Assembly (NCBI GenBank): GCA_030609775.1
Contig: JAUWTD010000008.1
Coordinates: 1 to 34,460 of the forward strand
Origin: Candidatus Altarchaeota archaeon
GTDB lineage: Archaea > Altiarchaeota > Altiarchaeia > IMC4 > QMZM01
DNA length: 34,460 nucleotides
Direction: 5' to 3'
Part shown: in pieces, positions 24,458 through 33,291 of the stretch
Position numbering within the stretch: the first letter of the stretch is position 1
Layout of the letters: each line of letters starts with the position of its first letter
Notes under the pieces: generated by a model
The model's database searches: none
The model's input: the letters and a program-made list of their open reading frames with translations, nothing else
Told to the model about the DNA's origin: nothing
Made by a program: the position numbers and the translations under genes

Positions 24458-25998
24458 AAAAAACAAAGTTAGCTGAAATAAGGGCACTTCTAAAAGACAA
24501 AAGATTTGAAGATGCACTGAAAATTGCCAGAAAAGAGTCAAAAGGAACAGAAAACCAAAAGGCAAAAGCGTTCATCAATATGGGTGTTGAAGAAGGTGAA
24601 AAAGATAAATTGGAAAATTATCGATTGGCTTCCTTCTACTTTAGATTAGCGGAGAAGATTGCAAAAGATAATAAAATAAAGAAAAATGCAAAAATAAATC
24701 AAGCAATTGATCACACTAATATAGGCGATTTATTAGATGGTTTGGATAAGCTGGAAGAGGCGGTGGTGGCGTATCGTGAGGCGATAAAGATAGATCCTAC
24801 GTATGCACCTGCTCACTACAATTTGGGGGTTGCATTAGTTGGTTTGGGTAAGTTGGGTGAGTCTGTGGTGGCGTATCGTGAGGCGATAGAGCTGGATCCT
24901 ACTCTTGCAGTTGCTTACTACAATTTAGGAAATTCATTAGCTGATTTGGATAAGCTGGAAGAGGCGGTGGTGGCGTATCGTGAGGCGATAAAGATAGATC
25001 CTACGTATGCACCTGCTCACTACAATTTGGGGAGTGTATTAGTTGGTTTGGGTAAGTTGGGTGAGTCTGTGGTGGCGTATCGTGAGGCGATAGAGCTGGA
25101 TCCTACGTATGCACCTGCTCACTACAATTTGGGGGTTGCATTAGTTGGTTTGGGTAAGTTGGGTGAGTCTGTGGTGGCGTATCGTGAGGCGATAAAGATA
25201 GATCCTACTCTTGCAGTTGCTCACAATAATTTAGGGGTTGTGTTGTTTGATTTGGGTAAGTTGGGTGAGTCTGTGGTGGTGTATCGTGAGGCGATAAAGA
25301 TAGATCCTACGCATGCAGTTGCTCACTTTAACTTAGGGCGTACATTAGTTAATCTAGGTGAGATCGGAGAGGCTGAGTCGGAATATAATAAAGCCATAGG
25401 ACTCTTAATGGATTCTCCCAAGAAATGTGCTAGTGTGCATGTGAAGCTTGGAGAGTTATATCTGTCACTTGGAGATAGGCTGCATGATGATAGTTTCTAT
25501 GAGGATGCATTGAATGAGTTTAGGGATGCATTAAAGAAGTCATCTAAATTCAATGAGGACGCTGAACTACACAACAACATGGGTTATGTATTTGTAAAAC
25601 TAAAAAAATTAGATGATGCATTAACTGAATTTAGAGAGAGCGCTAATTTAGATCACAGAGATAGAAAAGTCAAACGTAACCTCCGAAGGATAGAAAAAAT
25701 AGTTGATGAAAAACAAACTAAATCAAAGATGCAAGAGGGTGCATACCTCTTGATATTTGTTGTGCTTTGTTTGTCAATTGCATTATTGACCTTAAATTGG
25801 AATAGTAGTAACTTTATAAATTATGCAGGGTTTGTCATAGCCCTGTTGGTATTACTTTTAGTAATAGCTAATTTACCCGATATGGGGAGAGTTAAGCTTG
25901 GTAATTTCGAATTTGAAAAGGAGACTGCAGATGTAACTATGAGATCCCCTGTAATAAGTAAATTTGAGAGTTCAATATATGGACGGAGGAGAGATTAG
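24454..25998 (+). CDS. Membrane-anchored TPR-repeat protein
   Basis: A 514-residue protein. Residues 1-95 are helical with a TPR-like start (RFEDALKIARKES). Residues 97-300 are six 34-residue TPR units of nearly identical sequence (KLGESVVAYREAI, DPTYAPAHYNLG). More diverged TPR units follow up to about 420. Two hydrophobic segments (about 431-447 and 454-471) are separated by only a few residues and anchor the protein, and an approximately 40-residue tail ends in GRRRD. The TPR array should sit in the cytoplasm as a protein-binding scaffold. Its 3' end contains a GGAGGAGA that probably acts as ribosome binding site for trpG, 9 bases downstream. Confidence 0.85.
   Translation: MKKTKLAEIRALLKDKRFEDALKIARKESKGTENQKAKAFINMGVEEGEKDKLENYRLASFYFRLAEKIAKDNKIKKNAKINQAIDHTNIGDLLDGLDKLEEAVVAYREAIKIDPTYAPAHYNLGVALVGLGKLGESVVAYREAIELDPTLAVAYYNLGNSLADLDKLEEAVVAYREAIKIDPTYAPAHYNLGSVLVGLGKLGESVVAYREAIELDPTYAPAHYNLGVALVGLGKLGESVVAYREAIKIDPTLAVAHNNLGVVLFDLGKLGESVVVYREAIKIDPTHAVAHFNLGRTLVNLGEIGEAESEYNKAIGLLMDSPKKCASVHVKLGELYLSLGDRLHDDSFYEDALNEFRDALKKSSKFNEDAELHNNMGYVFVKLKKLDDALTEFRESANLDHRDRKVKRNLRRIEKIVDEKQTKSKMQEGAYLLIFVVLCLSIALLTLNWNSSNFINYAGFVIALLVLLLVIANLPDMGRVKLGNFEFEKETADVTMRSPVISKFESSIYGRRRD
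24742..25353. repeat. Six tandem 102-bp units encoding the TPR array
   Basis: Six consecutive 102-bp (34-codon) units, each starting with TTGG(G/A)TAAG, encode the TPRs. Several stretches such as GTGGCGTATCGTGAGGCGAT are identical in DNA between units, including third positions. Two unit types (LDKLEEAV and LGKLGESV) are interspersed. This indicates recent duplication or ongoing homogenisation. Confidence 0.92.
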
Positions 25999-26007
25999 CT
26001 GCTGAAA

Positions 26008-26607
26008 ATGGAAAAAATTGAAACATGCCGGGTCCTGGTAATTGACAACATAGATTCATTCGTATATAATCTGGTGCAGTACGTGGGAGTGCTTGGCGGA
26101 AACCCGATTGTTTTTTGCAATACCTCCGATATAACTGAAATAGAGGATGCGATAAATGAGAACTCAATCACCCACATAATCATCTCTCCCGGACCCAAAA
26201 CCCCTGCGGATGCGAAGATATCAAATACCGTGATCAAAAAATTTGGCGTAGAGATCCCGACACTGGGAATCTGTCTAGGCCACCAATGCATTGGATACGT
26301 ATTCGGCGCAAAGATCAGGCAGGCTAAAACCCTGAAACACGGGAAAACCTCCCTAATCGAGCACAACGGCAAAGATGTGTTAGCGGATATCTCCAATCCT
26401 TTTGAGGTGGTGAGATACCATTCCTTGGCGGTGGATGACAAGACGCTGCCTGATTGCCTTGAAGTGACTGCAAGAAGCCAAGATGACCAAGAGATAATGG
26501 GTCTAAAACACAAAGAATTCCCGATCCATGGACTACAGTTCCACCCGGAATCAATACTGACCAAGGAAGGAATGAAGATAATAAAAAATTTTTTGGAGTT
26601 GAATTGA
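26008..26607 (+). CDS. trpG: Anthranilate synthase component II (glutamine amidotransferase)
   Basis: A 199-residue class I glutamine amidotransferase that releases ammonia for TrpE. The N-terminal VIDNIDSFVYNLVQY, the oxyanion SPGPKTP, the nucleophile cysteine in GICLGHQCIG (about 89-98) and the HPES catalytic His/Glu pair (about 178-181) are all present. The protein is full length. It follows the TPR gene by 9 bases and appears translationally linked to it, although in most operons trpG follows trpE directly. Confidence 0.95.
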   Translation: MEKIETCRVLVIDNIDSFVYNLVQYVGVLGGNPIVFCNTSDITEIEDAINENSITHIIISPGPKTPADAKISNTVIKKFGVEIPTLGICLGHQCIGYVFGAKIRQAKTLKHGKTSLIEHNGKDVLADISNPFEVVRYHSLAVDDKTLPDCLEVTARSQDDQEIMGLKHKEFPIHGLQFHPESILTKEGMKIIKNFLELN

Positions 26608-26687
26608 AAAATAGATCCCTAAAAAAGGGTTTACATCATAAAATACAAATAACATACTACCAGTTGAGGTGAATAAATAAAAAAAAA

Positions 26688-27698
26688 ATGAAGCAATTCA
26701 TCCAAAAACTTGTGGACGGAAAGGATTTAAATGCGACGGAATCTGAGAAGGCGATGGAAGCCATCATGTCGGGTGATGCGACTGATGCACAGATAGGTTC
26801 TTTTTTAACTGCGCTGCGAATGAAAAAAGAGACACCTACCGAGATAGCGTCCCTTGCAAAGGTTATGAGAAAATTCGCAGAAACAATAAACCCCCAGGTC
26901 GACGGAATCTTGGTGGATGTCTGCGGTACTGGCGGAGACCTGCTTAACACTTTTAATATTTCAACTACTTCGATGTTTGTTGTGGCGGCAGCAGGCATAC
27001 CCATAGCAAAACACGGCAACCGATCAATTACATCAAAATGCGGGTCAGCAGACGTATTGGAAGAATTAGGGATCAACCTGGGTACAGAATTCAATAAAAT
27101 CAGTGAAGGAATAGAAGAGATTGGAATCGGATTTATGTTTGCTCCAATGCATCATTCCGCGATGAAGTATGTTATGCCTGCTCGAAGAGAGCTTGGAGTC
27201 AGAACCGTATTCAATATACTGGGGCCTTTAACCAATCCTGCAAACGCCCAAGCCCAACTTATGGGGGTCTTTGATGAGGCCTTAACTGAGGTCCTTGCAG
27301 AGGTTTTCCAGATCCTTGGGCTTAAGAGGGCGATAGTCGCCCACGGTGAACCGGGCCTAGATGAGCTCTCAACCTTAGGCAAAACAAAGATCTCCGAGCT
27401 CAGAGACGGCCAAATCAAAACCTATTATATTACGCCTGAAGACCTTGGTTTAGACCGGGCTAAACCAGAGGACTTGGCGGGCGGAAACGCACAAGAGAAT
27501 GCAAAAATATTGGAAAACATCCTCAAAGGAGAAGAGGCGGGTCCGAGAACAGATATTGTTTTATTGAATTCCGCAGCAGGGATAGTTGTCGGCGGAATAG
27601 CAGATAACCTACCTGAGGGATTAGAGATAGCACGGGACACGTTAGATGGTGGCAGAGCATATAAAAAACTTAAAGAATTCATAGATTTCACCAAATAA
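26688..27698 (+). CDS. trpD: Anthranilate phosphoribosyltransferase
   Basis: A 336-residue enzyme joining anthranilate to PRPP. The PRPP motif DVCGTGGDLLNTFNIST (about 80-96), the KHGNRSITSKCGSADVLEELG block (about 107-127) and the late VAHGEPGLDELS segment are diagnostic. Full length. A GAGGTGA sits about 20 bases before the ATG, rather far for a ribosome binding site. The 80-base gap after trpG holds a weak CCCT-A5-AGGG hairpin. Its stop codon overlaps the start of a long inverted repeat. Confidence 0.96.
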   Translation: MKQFIQKLVDGKDLNATESEKAMEAIMSGDATDAQIGSFLTALRMKKETPTEIASLAKVMRKFAETINPQVDGILVDVCGTGGDLLNTFNISTTSMFVVAAAGIPIAKHGNRSITSKCGSADVLEELGINLGTEFNKISEGIEEIGIGFMFAPMHHSAMKYVMPARRELGVRTVFNILGPLTNPANAQAQLMGVFDEALTEVLAEVFQILGLKRAIVAHGEPGLDELSTLGKTKISELRDGQIKTYYITPEDLGLDRAKPEDLAGGNAQENAKILENILKGEEAGPRTDIVLLNSAAGIVVGGIADNLPEGLEIARDTLDGGRAYKKLKEFIDFTK

Positions 27699-27745
27699 AC
27701 AGTTAAATGTTTCCGTAAACAGTAACATTTACATGAAAACTGTTT
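27697..27745 (+). promoter_or_regulatory. Long interrupted inverted repeat after trpD
   Basis: AAACAGTT-AAATGT at 27697-27710 pairs with ACATTT (27725-27730) and AACTGTTT (27738-27745), forming a 14-bp interrupted stem around an inner TGTTT-CCGT-AAACA dyad. It begins within the trpD stop codon. It could be an operator for the following small ORF and peptidase gene, or an RNA hairpin that modulates read-through into trpCFBA. Confidence 0.5.
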
Positions 27746-27768
27746 GTAGTTAACAGAAACATCTCTTG

Positions 27769-27840
27769 GTGAAGAACTTGAATGAAAAAAAGGATACCTT
27801 TGCTGAGGTGTATGATGAGTATTTCGAGGATGAGGAATGA
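27769..27840 (+). CDS. Possible 23-residue acidic peptide upstream of the peptidase gene
   Basis: A GTG-started frame of 23 codons, too short for the ORF track, ending in EVYDEYFEDEE. Its stop overlaps the peptidase ATG as ATGA, the coupling seen elsewhere in this operon. That overlap and the acidic composition are the only support. An alternative ATG frame at 27782 would give a basic 20-mer, so this call is weak. Confidence 0.3.
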   Translation: MKNLNEKKDTFAEVYDEYFEDEE

Positions 27841-28370
27841 TTGATTCTCAACCAATGAAGGTTAAAATAATTCGCAGCAGCAGACGGAAGAAGACAATAA
27901 GCGCCAAGGAAGTCGGGGAGATGATCTATTTGTATCTTCCAACGGGTTTGTCGCGTGAACAAGAATCCGGATACGTTCAGTGGGCAAAGAAAAAGACTGA
28001 AGTCCGCCAGAGGAAAGATATGCTCAAAGCCCAGAACGCCGACCAGGAATTAAGTAAACTGGCGGATAAATTCAATAAAAAATATTTTAAGGGAGAATTA
28101 ACCTGGGAGAAGATATGCTACTCTACTCAGCAGAATTCTCGCATGTTTGGAGTCTGCAATATTTCCCAAAAAAAGATCCGGATCTCGGATCGATTGATAA
28201 CGATGCCGAAATTTGTTCACGATTATGTTGTTATACACGAGCTTGCGCACTTAAAGATGCTAAAACACAACAAAGAGTTCTGGGAACTTGTGAACCAGTA
28301 CCCTAAAGCAGAACGGGCAAGAGGATACCTGATGGCAGTTGGAATGGGTAACGGATACGACTTGGATTAA
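27837..28370 (+). CDS. YgjP/DUF45-type zinc metallopeptidase-like protein
   Basis: A 177-residue protein of the YgjP-like (DUF45, M48-related) family. The zinc motif HELAH lies at 134-138 and the third ligand in KHNKEFW at about 144, the typical HExxH-x5-H spacing for this group. The N-terminal KIIRSSRRKKTISAKEV also fits. Length is shorter than bacterial YgjP (about 240) but common in archaea. The substrate is unknown; bacterial relatives sit beside restriction genes or in stress loci. A second ATG at residue 7 is possible. It separates trpD from trpC and has no known link to tryptophan synthesis. Confidence 0.8.
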   Translation: MIDSQPMKVKIIRSSRRKKTISAKEVGEMIYLYLPTGLSREQESGYVQWAKKKTEVRQRKDMLKAQNADQELSKLADKFNKKYFKGELTWEKICYSTQQNSRMFGVCNISQKKIRISDRLITMPKFVHDYVVIHELAHLKMLKHNKEFWELVNQYPKAERARGYLMAVGMGNGYDLD

Positions 28371-28394
28371 ACTTCGAAGAAATAAGGACTTAAT

Positions 28395-28430
28395 CTAATA
28401 TATTTAATGTAAATGTAGGTACTTTTGTAG
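28395..28430 (+). promoter_or_regulatory. Possible internal promoter before trpC
   Basis: TAATATATTTAAT at about 28396-28408 lies 23-35 bases upstream of the trpC ATG in a 60-base gap. This is a plausible archaeal TATA box at leaderless spacing. It would let trpCFBA be expressed apart from the upstream insert. Confidence 0.45.
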
Positions 28431-29165
28431 ATGAAATTTAGTTTCGATAAGATAAAGGAGGAGAAACTTGCACAGATCCGGAAGATAAAGGAGAAACGCA
28501 GCCTGATCTCTGCGATAGAAAAAGCCGCGGAGAAGGGATTAAATCCGGTGATATCTGAGGTGAAAAGAAAAAGCCCGAGCCGGGGAGAGATTAAGGATGC
28601 TGATCCGGTGAAAACAGCAGAACAGATGGAGAAGGGTGGCGCGTGCGCGATATCTGTTCTGACAGATAAATACTTTAACGGAAGCTTATATGACCTAAAG
28701 AAGGTGAAGGAGGCTGTTGCGATTCCTGTTCTTCGAAAGGATTTCATTGTTGATGAATTCCAGATACATCAAAGCTATGGCTACGGGGCGGACGCAGTCT
28801 TATTGATTGTTTTCCTGTTAGGTGAGAAAACCAGGGAGTTTGTGAAAAAAACCCATGAACTGGGGATGGAGGCGTTAGTTGAGGTCCACTCCGAAGAGGA
28901 GTTACGTATTGCGTTAGATTCGGGTGCCCGGTTGATTGGAATAAATAACAGGGATCTAGGCACCTTAAAAATAGATTTAGGCACTACAGAATATCTTGCA
29001 AATAAAATCCCGGAGGACTGGATAACTGTCAGCGAAAGCGGAGTTGACAACAGAGAAGACCTGGCACGGATACGGAGAGCCGGAGCCGACGCAGCCTTGA
29101 TCGGGACAAGCATAATGGAATCAGAGGACATCGAAAAAAAAGTCAGAGAGTTTACTGGAAAATGA
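28431..29165 (+). CDS. trpC: Indole-3-glycerol phosphate synthase
   Basis: A 244-residue (beta/alpha)8 enzyme that closes the indole ring from CdRP. Motifs: PVISEVKRKSPSRGEI (about 43-58, with the catalytic Lys), ISVLTDKYFNGSLYDL, PVLRKDFIVDEFQI (about 98-111), LIGINNRDLGTL and VSESGVDNREDL. The length is typical of archaeal TrpC. It overlaps trpF by 4 bases (ATGA). Confidence 0.97.
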   Translation: MKFSFDKIKEEKLAQIRKIKEKRSLISAIEKAAEKGLNPVISEVKRKSPSRGEIKDADPVKTAEQMEKGGACAISVLTDKYFNGSLYDLKKVKEAVAIPVLRKDFIVDEFQIHQSYGYGADAVLLIVFLLGEKTREFVKKTHELGMEALVEVHSEEELRIALDSGARLIGINNRDLGTLKIDLGTTEYLANKIPEDWITVSESGVDNREDLARIRRAGADAALIGTSIMESEDIEKKVREFTGK

Positions 29166-29821
29166 TTAAGGCAAAGATCTGCGGCATAACAAACAAAGAG
29201 GATGCATTGATGGCATCAGAAGCCGGAGCTGACGTGGTCGGCGTAATAAATGTTAAAGAATCAAAACGATTCATTGATTTAGAGGCCGCCAAAGAGATAT
29301 TTGATGTTTTACCTGTTTTTGTTTCAAGGGTTGTTGTCGCAACACCTGCGAGCATAGAAGAGGCTCTCAACATAGAAAAAACCGGGGCCGAATATATACA
29401 ACTGCATGGAAACGAATCACTTGATTTTGTCAGAGAACTAAAAGAAAAAACCCGGTTGAGGCTAATAAAAAAGATCCCAGTAGATACAGATTGCATAAAA
29501 AATTCAAGAAAATACGCTGAGATAGTTGATGCTATCTTACTGGATACATCAGTTAAGGGATTAATAGGGGGCACTGGCATAGTCCATGACTGGAATATAA
29601 GCCGGGAGGTTACAGAATCCCTAAACAAACCCGTGATCTTGGCAGGCGGACTGAATCCAGGGAATGTGAAAAATGCAATAGATTCTGTGAAACCCTATGC
29701 AGTGGATGTGTCAAGCGGCGTTGAATCCAAGCCAAGGAAAAAGGATAAAAAGAAGGTTGAACAATTTATAATAAATGTAAGACAAAATACAGGAGAAAAA
29801 AAAGAAGATGACCTTACCTGA
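29162..29821 (+). CDS. trpF: Phosphoribosylanthranilate isomerase
   Basis: A 219-residue (beta/alpha)8 enzyme turning PRA into CdRP. The catalytic Cys is in KAKICGIT near the start, followed by YIQLHGNES, the [10 protein letters not shown] block (about 139-148) with its general-acid Asp, and [12 protein letters not shown] and [15 protein letters not shown] at the end. Full length, with a charged C-terminal extension of about 15 residues whose codons overlap the start of trpB by 14 bases. Confidence 0.96.
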   Translation: MIKAKICGITNKEDALMASEAGADVVGVINVKESKRFIDLEAAKEIFDVLPVFVSRVVVATPASIEEALNIEKTGAEYIQLHGNESLDFVRELKEKTRLRLIKKIPVDTDCIKNSRKYAEIVDAILLDTSVKGLIGGTGIVHDWNISREVTESLNKPVILAGGLNPGNVKNAIDSVKPYAVDVSSGVESKPRKKDKKKVEQFIINVRQNTGEKKEDDLT

Positions 29822-30995
29822 CAAACTCGGTAGATTTGATGGATACGGCGGAAGATTCGCGCCCGAGGTGCTGATGCCTGCTCTTGAAGAGCTTGAAGCA
29901 GCCTTCGATAAATACCGCAGAGACGAAGAATTCCGACAAGAACTATCCTACTATCAAACAGAATTCGCCGGAAGACCCACTCCCCTATACTATGCCCGGA
30001 ACCTAACAGAACAGATAGGCGGGGCAAAAATATATTTGAAAAGAGAAGACTTGGTTCACGGCGGAGCCCACAAACTAAATAATACTCTAGGACAGGTGTT
30101 ACTTGCCAAAAAGATGGGGAAAAAGCGGATAATTGCCGAAACCGGTGCAGGACAACACGGGGTCGCAACCGCAATAGCTGCAGCAGCCCTCGGGATAAAA
30201 TGCGAGGTCTATATGGGAACAGAAGACATAGAACGCCAGAGCCTGAATGTTTTCCGGATGAAGCTGATGGATGCAAAGGTAATCCCTGTAGAATCCGGCT
30301 CATGCACCCTAAAAGATGCGGTGAATGAGGCAATGAGGGACTGGCTAACAAACATCAAGTCAACCTACTACCTGATAGGCAGCATAGTTGGACCCCACCC
30401 TTATCCTATGATAGTGCGGGAATTCCAGCGCATAATCGGAATAGAGACAAAAAAACAGATCAATGAAAAAGAAGACAGATTACCTGATTCAATCGTTGCC
30501 TGCGTTGGCGGAGGAAGCAACGCTATAGGGATATTTTATGAATTCCTGGAAGATGACGTAGAATTGATCGGGGTGGAGGCAGGAGGCAAAGGAATAAAAA
30601 CCGGCAAACACGGGGCAACACTATGCGCCGGAACAGATGGGGTATTACATGGAGCCTGCTCAAAGCTACTGCAGGACAAAGACGGCCAGATAACCGTTTC
30701 ATACTCAATTGCTGCAGGCCTAGACTATCCGGGAGTCGGACCAGAGCTAAGCTACCTAATGAAGAAAAACCGGATCACGGCAACCTCTGTAACAGATGAT
30801 GAAGCCCTTGAAGCCTTTAAACTTCTAAGCCGGGTAGAGGGAATCGTACCTGCGCTAGAGTCGGCGCATGCAATATATCACACAATAAAGATTGCCAAAC
30901 AAATGAAAAAAGACCAAATCATTGTCATGAATCTTTCAGGGAGAGGAGACAAAGATGTATTCACAATTGCTGATGCGTTAGGGGAGAAAATATGA
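29808..30995 (+). CDS. trpB: Tryptophan synthase beta chain (TrpB1 type)
   Basis: A 395-residue PLP enzyme that joins indole and serine. The N-terminal [19 protein letters not shown], the PLP lysine in [13 protein letters not shown] (about 85-97), [10 protein letters not shown], the phosphate-binding [10 protein letters not shown] (about 229-238), and VGPELSYL are all typical of TrpB1, which pairs with TrpA. The usual N-T-G-A-H-K motif reads HGGAHK here. It overlaps trpA by 4 bases. Confidence 0.97.
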   Translation: MTLPDKLGRFDGYGGRFAPEVLMPALEELEAAFDKYRRDEEFRQELSYYQTEFAGRPTPLYYARNLTEQIGGAKIYLKREDLVHGGAHKLNNTLGQVLLAKKMGKKRIIAETGAGQHGVATAIAAAALGIKCEVYMGTEDIERQSLNVFRMKLMDAKVIPVESGSCTLKDAVNEAMRDWLTNIKSTYYLIGSIVGPHPYPMIVREFQRIIGIETKKQINEKEDRLPDSIVACVGGGSNAIGIFYEFLEDDVELIGVEAGGKGIKTGKHGATLCAGTDGVLHGACSKLLQDKDGQITVSYSIAAGLDYPGVGPELSYLMKKNRITATSVTDDEALEAFKLLSRVEGIVPALESAHAIYHTIKIAKQMKKDQIIVMNLSGRGDKDVFTIADALGEKI

Positions 30996-31795
30996 AAATT
31001 ATCCGAATAAAAGAAAAATTCAAGGAACTAAAAAAAAGACGGGAATGCGCCTTAATAGGTTTCGTAACCGCCGGGGATCCGACACCTGATGATACCGTGG
31101 ATATTGTGAATTCCATGATCCGAGGCGGCGCAGATTTAATTGAATTAGGGTTACCGTTCTCTGATCCTATAGCTGACGGCGTAGTCATCCAAAAAGCAAG
31201 TGAAAGAAGCCTGAATGCGGGAATGAACCCTGACTTGTTTTTTGAATTAGCAAAAAAAATAGAGAAAGTACCCAAGGTCTGTTTGACATACTACAACATA
31301 GTCCTCCAGAGAGGATTAGACAAGTTCGCCCGAGATTGCACAGAATCCGGAATAGATGGCTTAATTGTTCCCGATCTACCTGTCGAGGAAGCCACTCCTC
31401 TGCTTTTGGCATGCAACAAACACGATATTAATCTAATCTTTCTTGTAGCCCAAACAACAACAGAGGAAAGACTACAAAAAATACTGGAGGTTTCAAGAGG
31501 ATTCCTCTACGTAGTTTCTCTTTTAGGTGTCACAGGCGCAAGAAAAGAATTATCCGGGACAATAAACCCGCTGATCAGAAAAGTTAAGCAGGCATCTGAC
31601 AAAATACCCTTAGCGGTTGGCTTCGGCATATCGAATCCAAAACAGGTTAAGGAAGTATGTGACGCAGGAGCAGACGGGGTCATAGTTGGAAGCGCATTTG
31701 TTAAGATAATCGAGGAAAACGCCGGCAACAAAGAACAAATGCTCCAGACCCTAGAGGAATTCACACGAAGATTAAAACAAGTAACCAAACCCTAA
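30992..31795 (+). CDS. trpA: Tryptophan synthase alpha chain
   Basis: A 267-residue (beta/alpha)8 enzyme releasing indole from indole-3-glycerol phosphate. Motifs: [15 protein letters not shown] (about 20-34), the catalytic Glu in [22 protein letters not shown] (about 49-70), the catalytic Asp in [11 protein letters not shown] and the late [11 protein letters not shown] phosphate site. It is the last of the seven trp functions; the MBL-fold gene follows 3 bases after its stop. Confidence 0.97.
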   Translation: MKIIRIKEKFKELKKRRECALIGFVTAGDPTPDDTVDIVNSMIRGGADLIELGLPFSDPIADGVVIQKASERSLNAGMNPDLFFELAKKIEKVPKVCLTYYNIVLQRGLDKFARDCTESGIDGLIVPDLPVEEATPLLLACNKHDINLIFLVAQTTTEERLQKILEVSRGFLYVVSLLGVTGARKELSGTINPLIRKVKQASDKIPLAVGFGISNPKQVKEVCDAGADGVIVGSAFVKIIEENAGNKEQMLQTLEEFTRRLKQVTKP

Positions 31796-31798
31796 ATC

Positions 31799-32515
31799 AT
31801 GAATGTGCTCTTTTTAGGAACCGGGGAAGCCTTCGGTGAACGGGCGAACACAAGTGTCCTGATAGATGATAAGCTTCTAGTGGATTGTGGTTTAACCACT
31901 CTGCAGCAGCTGATGAGGGCCGAATCAGATTTAAACAAGATCAAAGCCATATATGTCACCCATTTTCACGCAGACCACTGCTTTAGCCTGCCTTCTTTTC
32001 TGGTAGCGTGCAAAGAAGAATCCAGAAAAAACACCTTAAATTTATTTGCTTCTGCCGGTGCAGAAGAATACATACATACCCTGCTGGATTTGGCTTATAA
32101 AAAAACCGTTGATGACCTGGGGTTCAAGATAAATTTCCATGAAGCAAAAGAAAAAACAGTTTTTGAAGAATATATTCTATCCTTTGCGCCGATGAAGCAT
32201 TCTATTCCCTGCATGGCAGTCTCCATAGAAAAAGACAACAAAAAAATAACCTACACCGGAGACGGAGAGTTCACCTCTGAGGCTACGTTGCTTGCCAAAG
32301 ACTCTGATCTATTGATAGCAGAAGCCTACAAAGAAGACATTCGAGGGCATTCGTCAATAATTAAAGCAGCGAAGATGGCAAAGAAAACAGATTCAAAGAA
32401 ACTGGCCTTAGTTCACATATACAGAAAAGAAAATGTCGGAGAGAAGATAATGGAAGCAAAAAAGATATTTTTTGATATATTCATACCAGAGGATTTAAGT
32501 GCTGTGACTGTATAG
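31799..32515 (+). CDS. Metallo-beta-lactamase-fold nuclease, RNase Z-like
   Basis: A 238-residue MBL-fold protein. LGTGEAFGERANTSVLID at the start, the metal motif THFHADH (about 58-64), YTGDGEF (about 157-163, the bridging Asp) and a HSSII/LVHIYR end match the RNase Z/ElaC branch. RNase Z removes tRNA 3' trailers. This protein is somewhat shorter than standard RNase Z (about 300) and I see no clear flexible arm, so another MBL hydrolase is possible. It is tightly joined to trpA, and 3 bases separate its stop from the convergent SPFH gene. Confidence 0.8.
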   Translation: MNVLFLGTGEAFGERANTSVLIDDKLLVDCGLTTLQQLMRAESDLNKIKAIYVTHFHADHCFSLPSFLVACKEESRKNTLNLFASAGAEEYIHTLLDLAYKKTVDDLGFKINFHEAKEKTVFEEYILSFAPMKHSIPCMAVSIEKDNKKITYTGDGEFTSEATLLAKDSDLLIAEAYKEDIRGHSSIIKAAKMAKKTDSKKLALVHIYRKENVGEKIMEAKKIFFDIFIPEDLSAVTV

Positions 32516-32518
32516 CGT

Positions 32519-33289
32519 TTAACCTTTTTCGAAGAGTTTGTCAATTATTCCATGACCTTTTTTCTCTTTCTTTTGTTTATGCATGCCCTCTAACACATCC
32601 CCGATACGTTCCACTGCTCTTAGAAACTCTACCGGTATTGCATAAACGCTGGTGTTTGAGTTATCTGAAGACAAATCATTTATGGTGTGCAGTGTCCTTA
32701 GATGCAGGGCCCCTGGTTTACTGTATAGTGTTTTTGCAGCCTTTGCTATGTTATCTGCTGCAATCAATTCTCCTTCTGAGTTTATTATAACTGCTCTTTT
32801 CTCTCTTTCGGCTTCAGCCTGCTTTGCCATCACCCTCTTCATGTCTTCGGGAAGCTCAATATCCTGCAACTCTATCATGGTGACACTGATACCCCATGCA
32901 TCAGTTGCCTTATCAACGATTCTCCTGAGTTTTTCAGCAATCTGCTGCCTATCCGAGAGTAATTCATCAAGGGTTGCTTCACCTGTCACATTCCTGAGCG
33001 CTGCCTGACCATATTTTGTGGTCGCGTAGGCGAAATTAGATATCTTTAATATAGCCTTGGCAGGATCCGTAACCTTAAAGTAGATTACTGCATTTATGTT
33101 AACTGGAACATTATCCCGGGTCATAACCTCTTGTTTGGGTATGTCCACGGTTTTTACCCGGGTATCTACCTTGATTAGTGAATGATAAATTGGCATCTGG
33201 AAATGAAGGCCTGGCTCCCATATCCCTGAAAATTTCCCGAGACTGAATAAGACCCCTCGCTCATACTGGTTAATTATCCTTGGCACCAT
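32519..33289 (-). CDS. SPFH/band 7 (stomatin-like) protein lacking an N-terminal anchor
   Basis: A 256-residue slipin/stomatin relative and close paralogue of the gene upstream. It has RIINQYERGVLFSLGKF at the start, the VDIPKQEVMTRDNVPVNINAVIYFKV band 7 core (about 47-72), the YGQAALRNVTGEATLDELLSDR block and the MAKQAEAEREKRA helix. Unlike its paralogue it begins directly with the SPFH domain and has no N-terminal membrane segment; a basic KKEKKGHG tail ends it. It probably assembles with the anchored paralogue as a hetero-oligomer. It starts 2 bases after the paralogue's stop. Confidence 0.88.
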   Translation of the reverse strand: MVPRIINQYERGVLFSLGKFSGIWEPGLHFQMPIYHSLIKVDTRVKTVDIPKQEVMTRDNVPVNINAVIYFKVTDPAKAILKISNFAYATTKYGQAALRNVTGEATLDELLSDRQQIAEKLRRIVDKATDAWGISVTMIELQDIELPEDMKRVMAKQAEAEREKRAVIINSEGELIAADNIAKAAKTLYSKPGALHLRTLHTINDLSSDNSNTSVYAIPVEFLRAVERIGDVLEGMHKQKKEKKGHGIIDKLFEKG

Positions 33290-33291
33290 TT

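Noticed and set aside
23219-28430. Insertion sequence or phage-borne origin for the trp inserts
   Set aside because: I see no transposase, integrase, terminal inverted repeats or target-site duplications around either insert.
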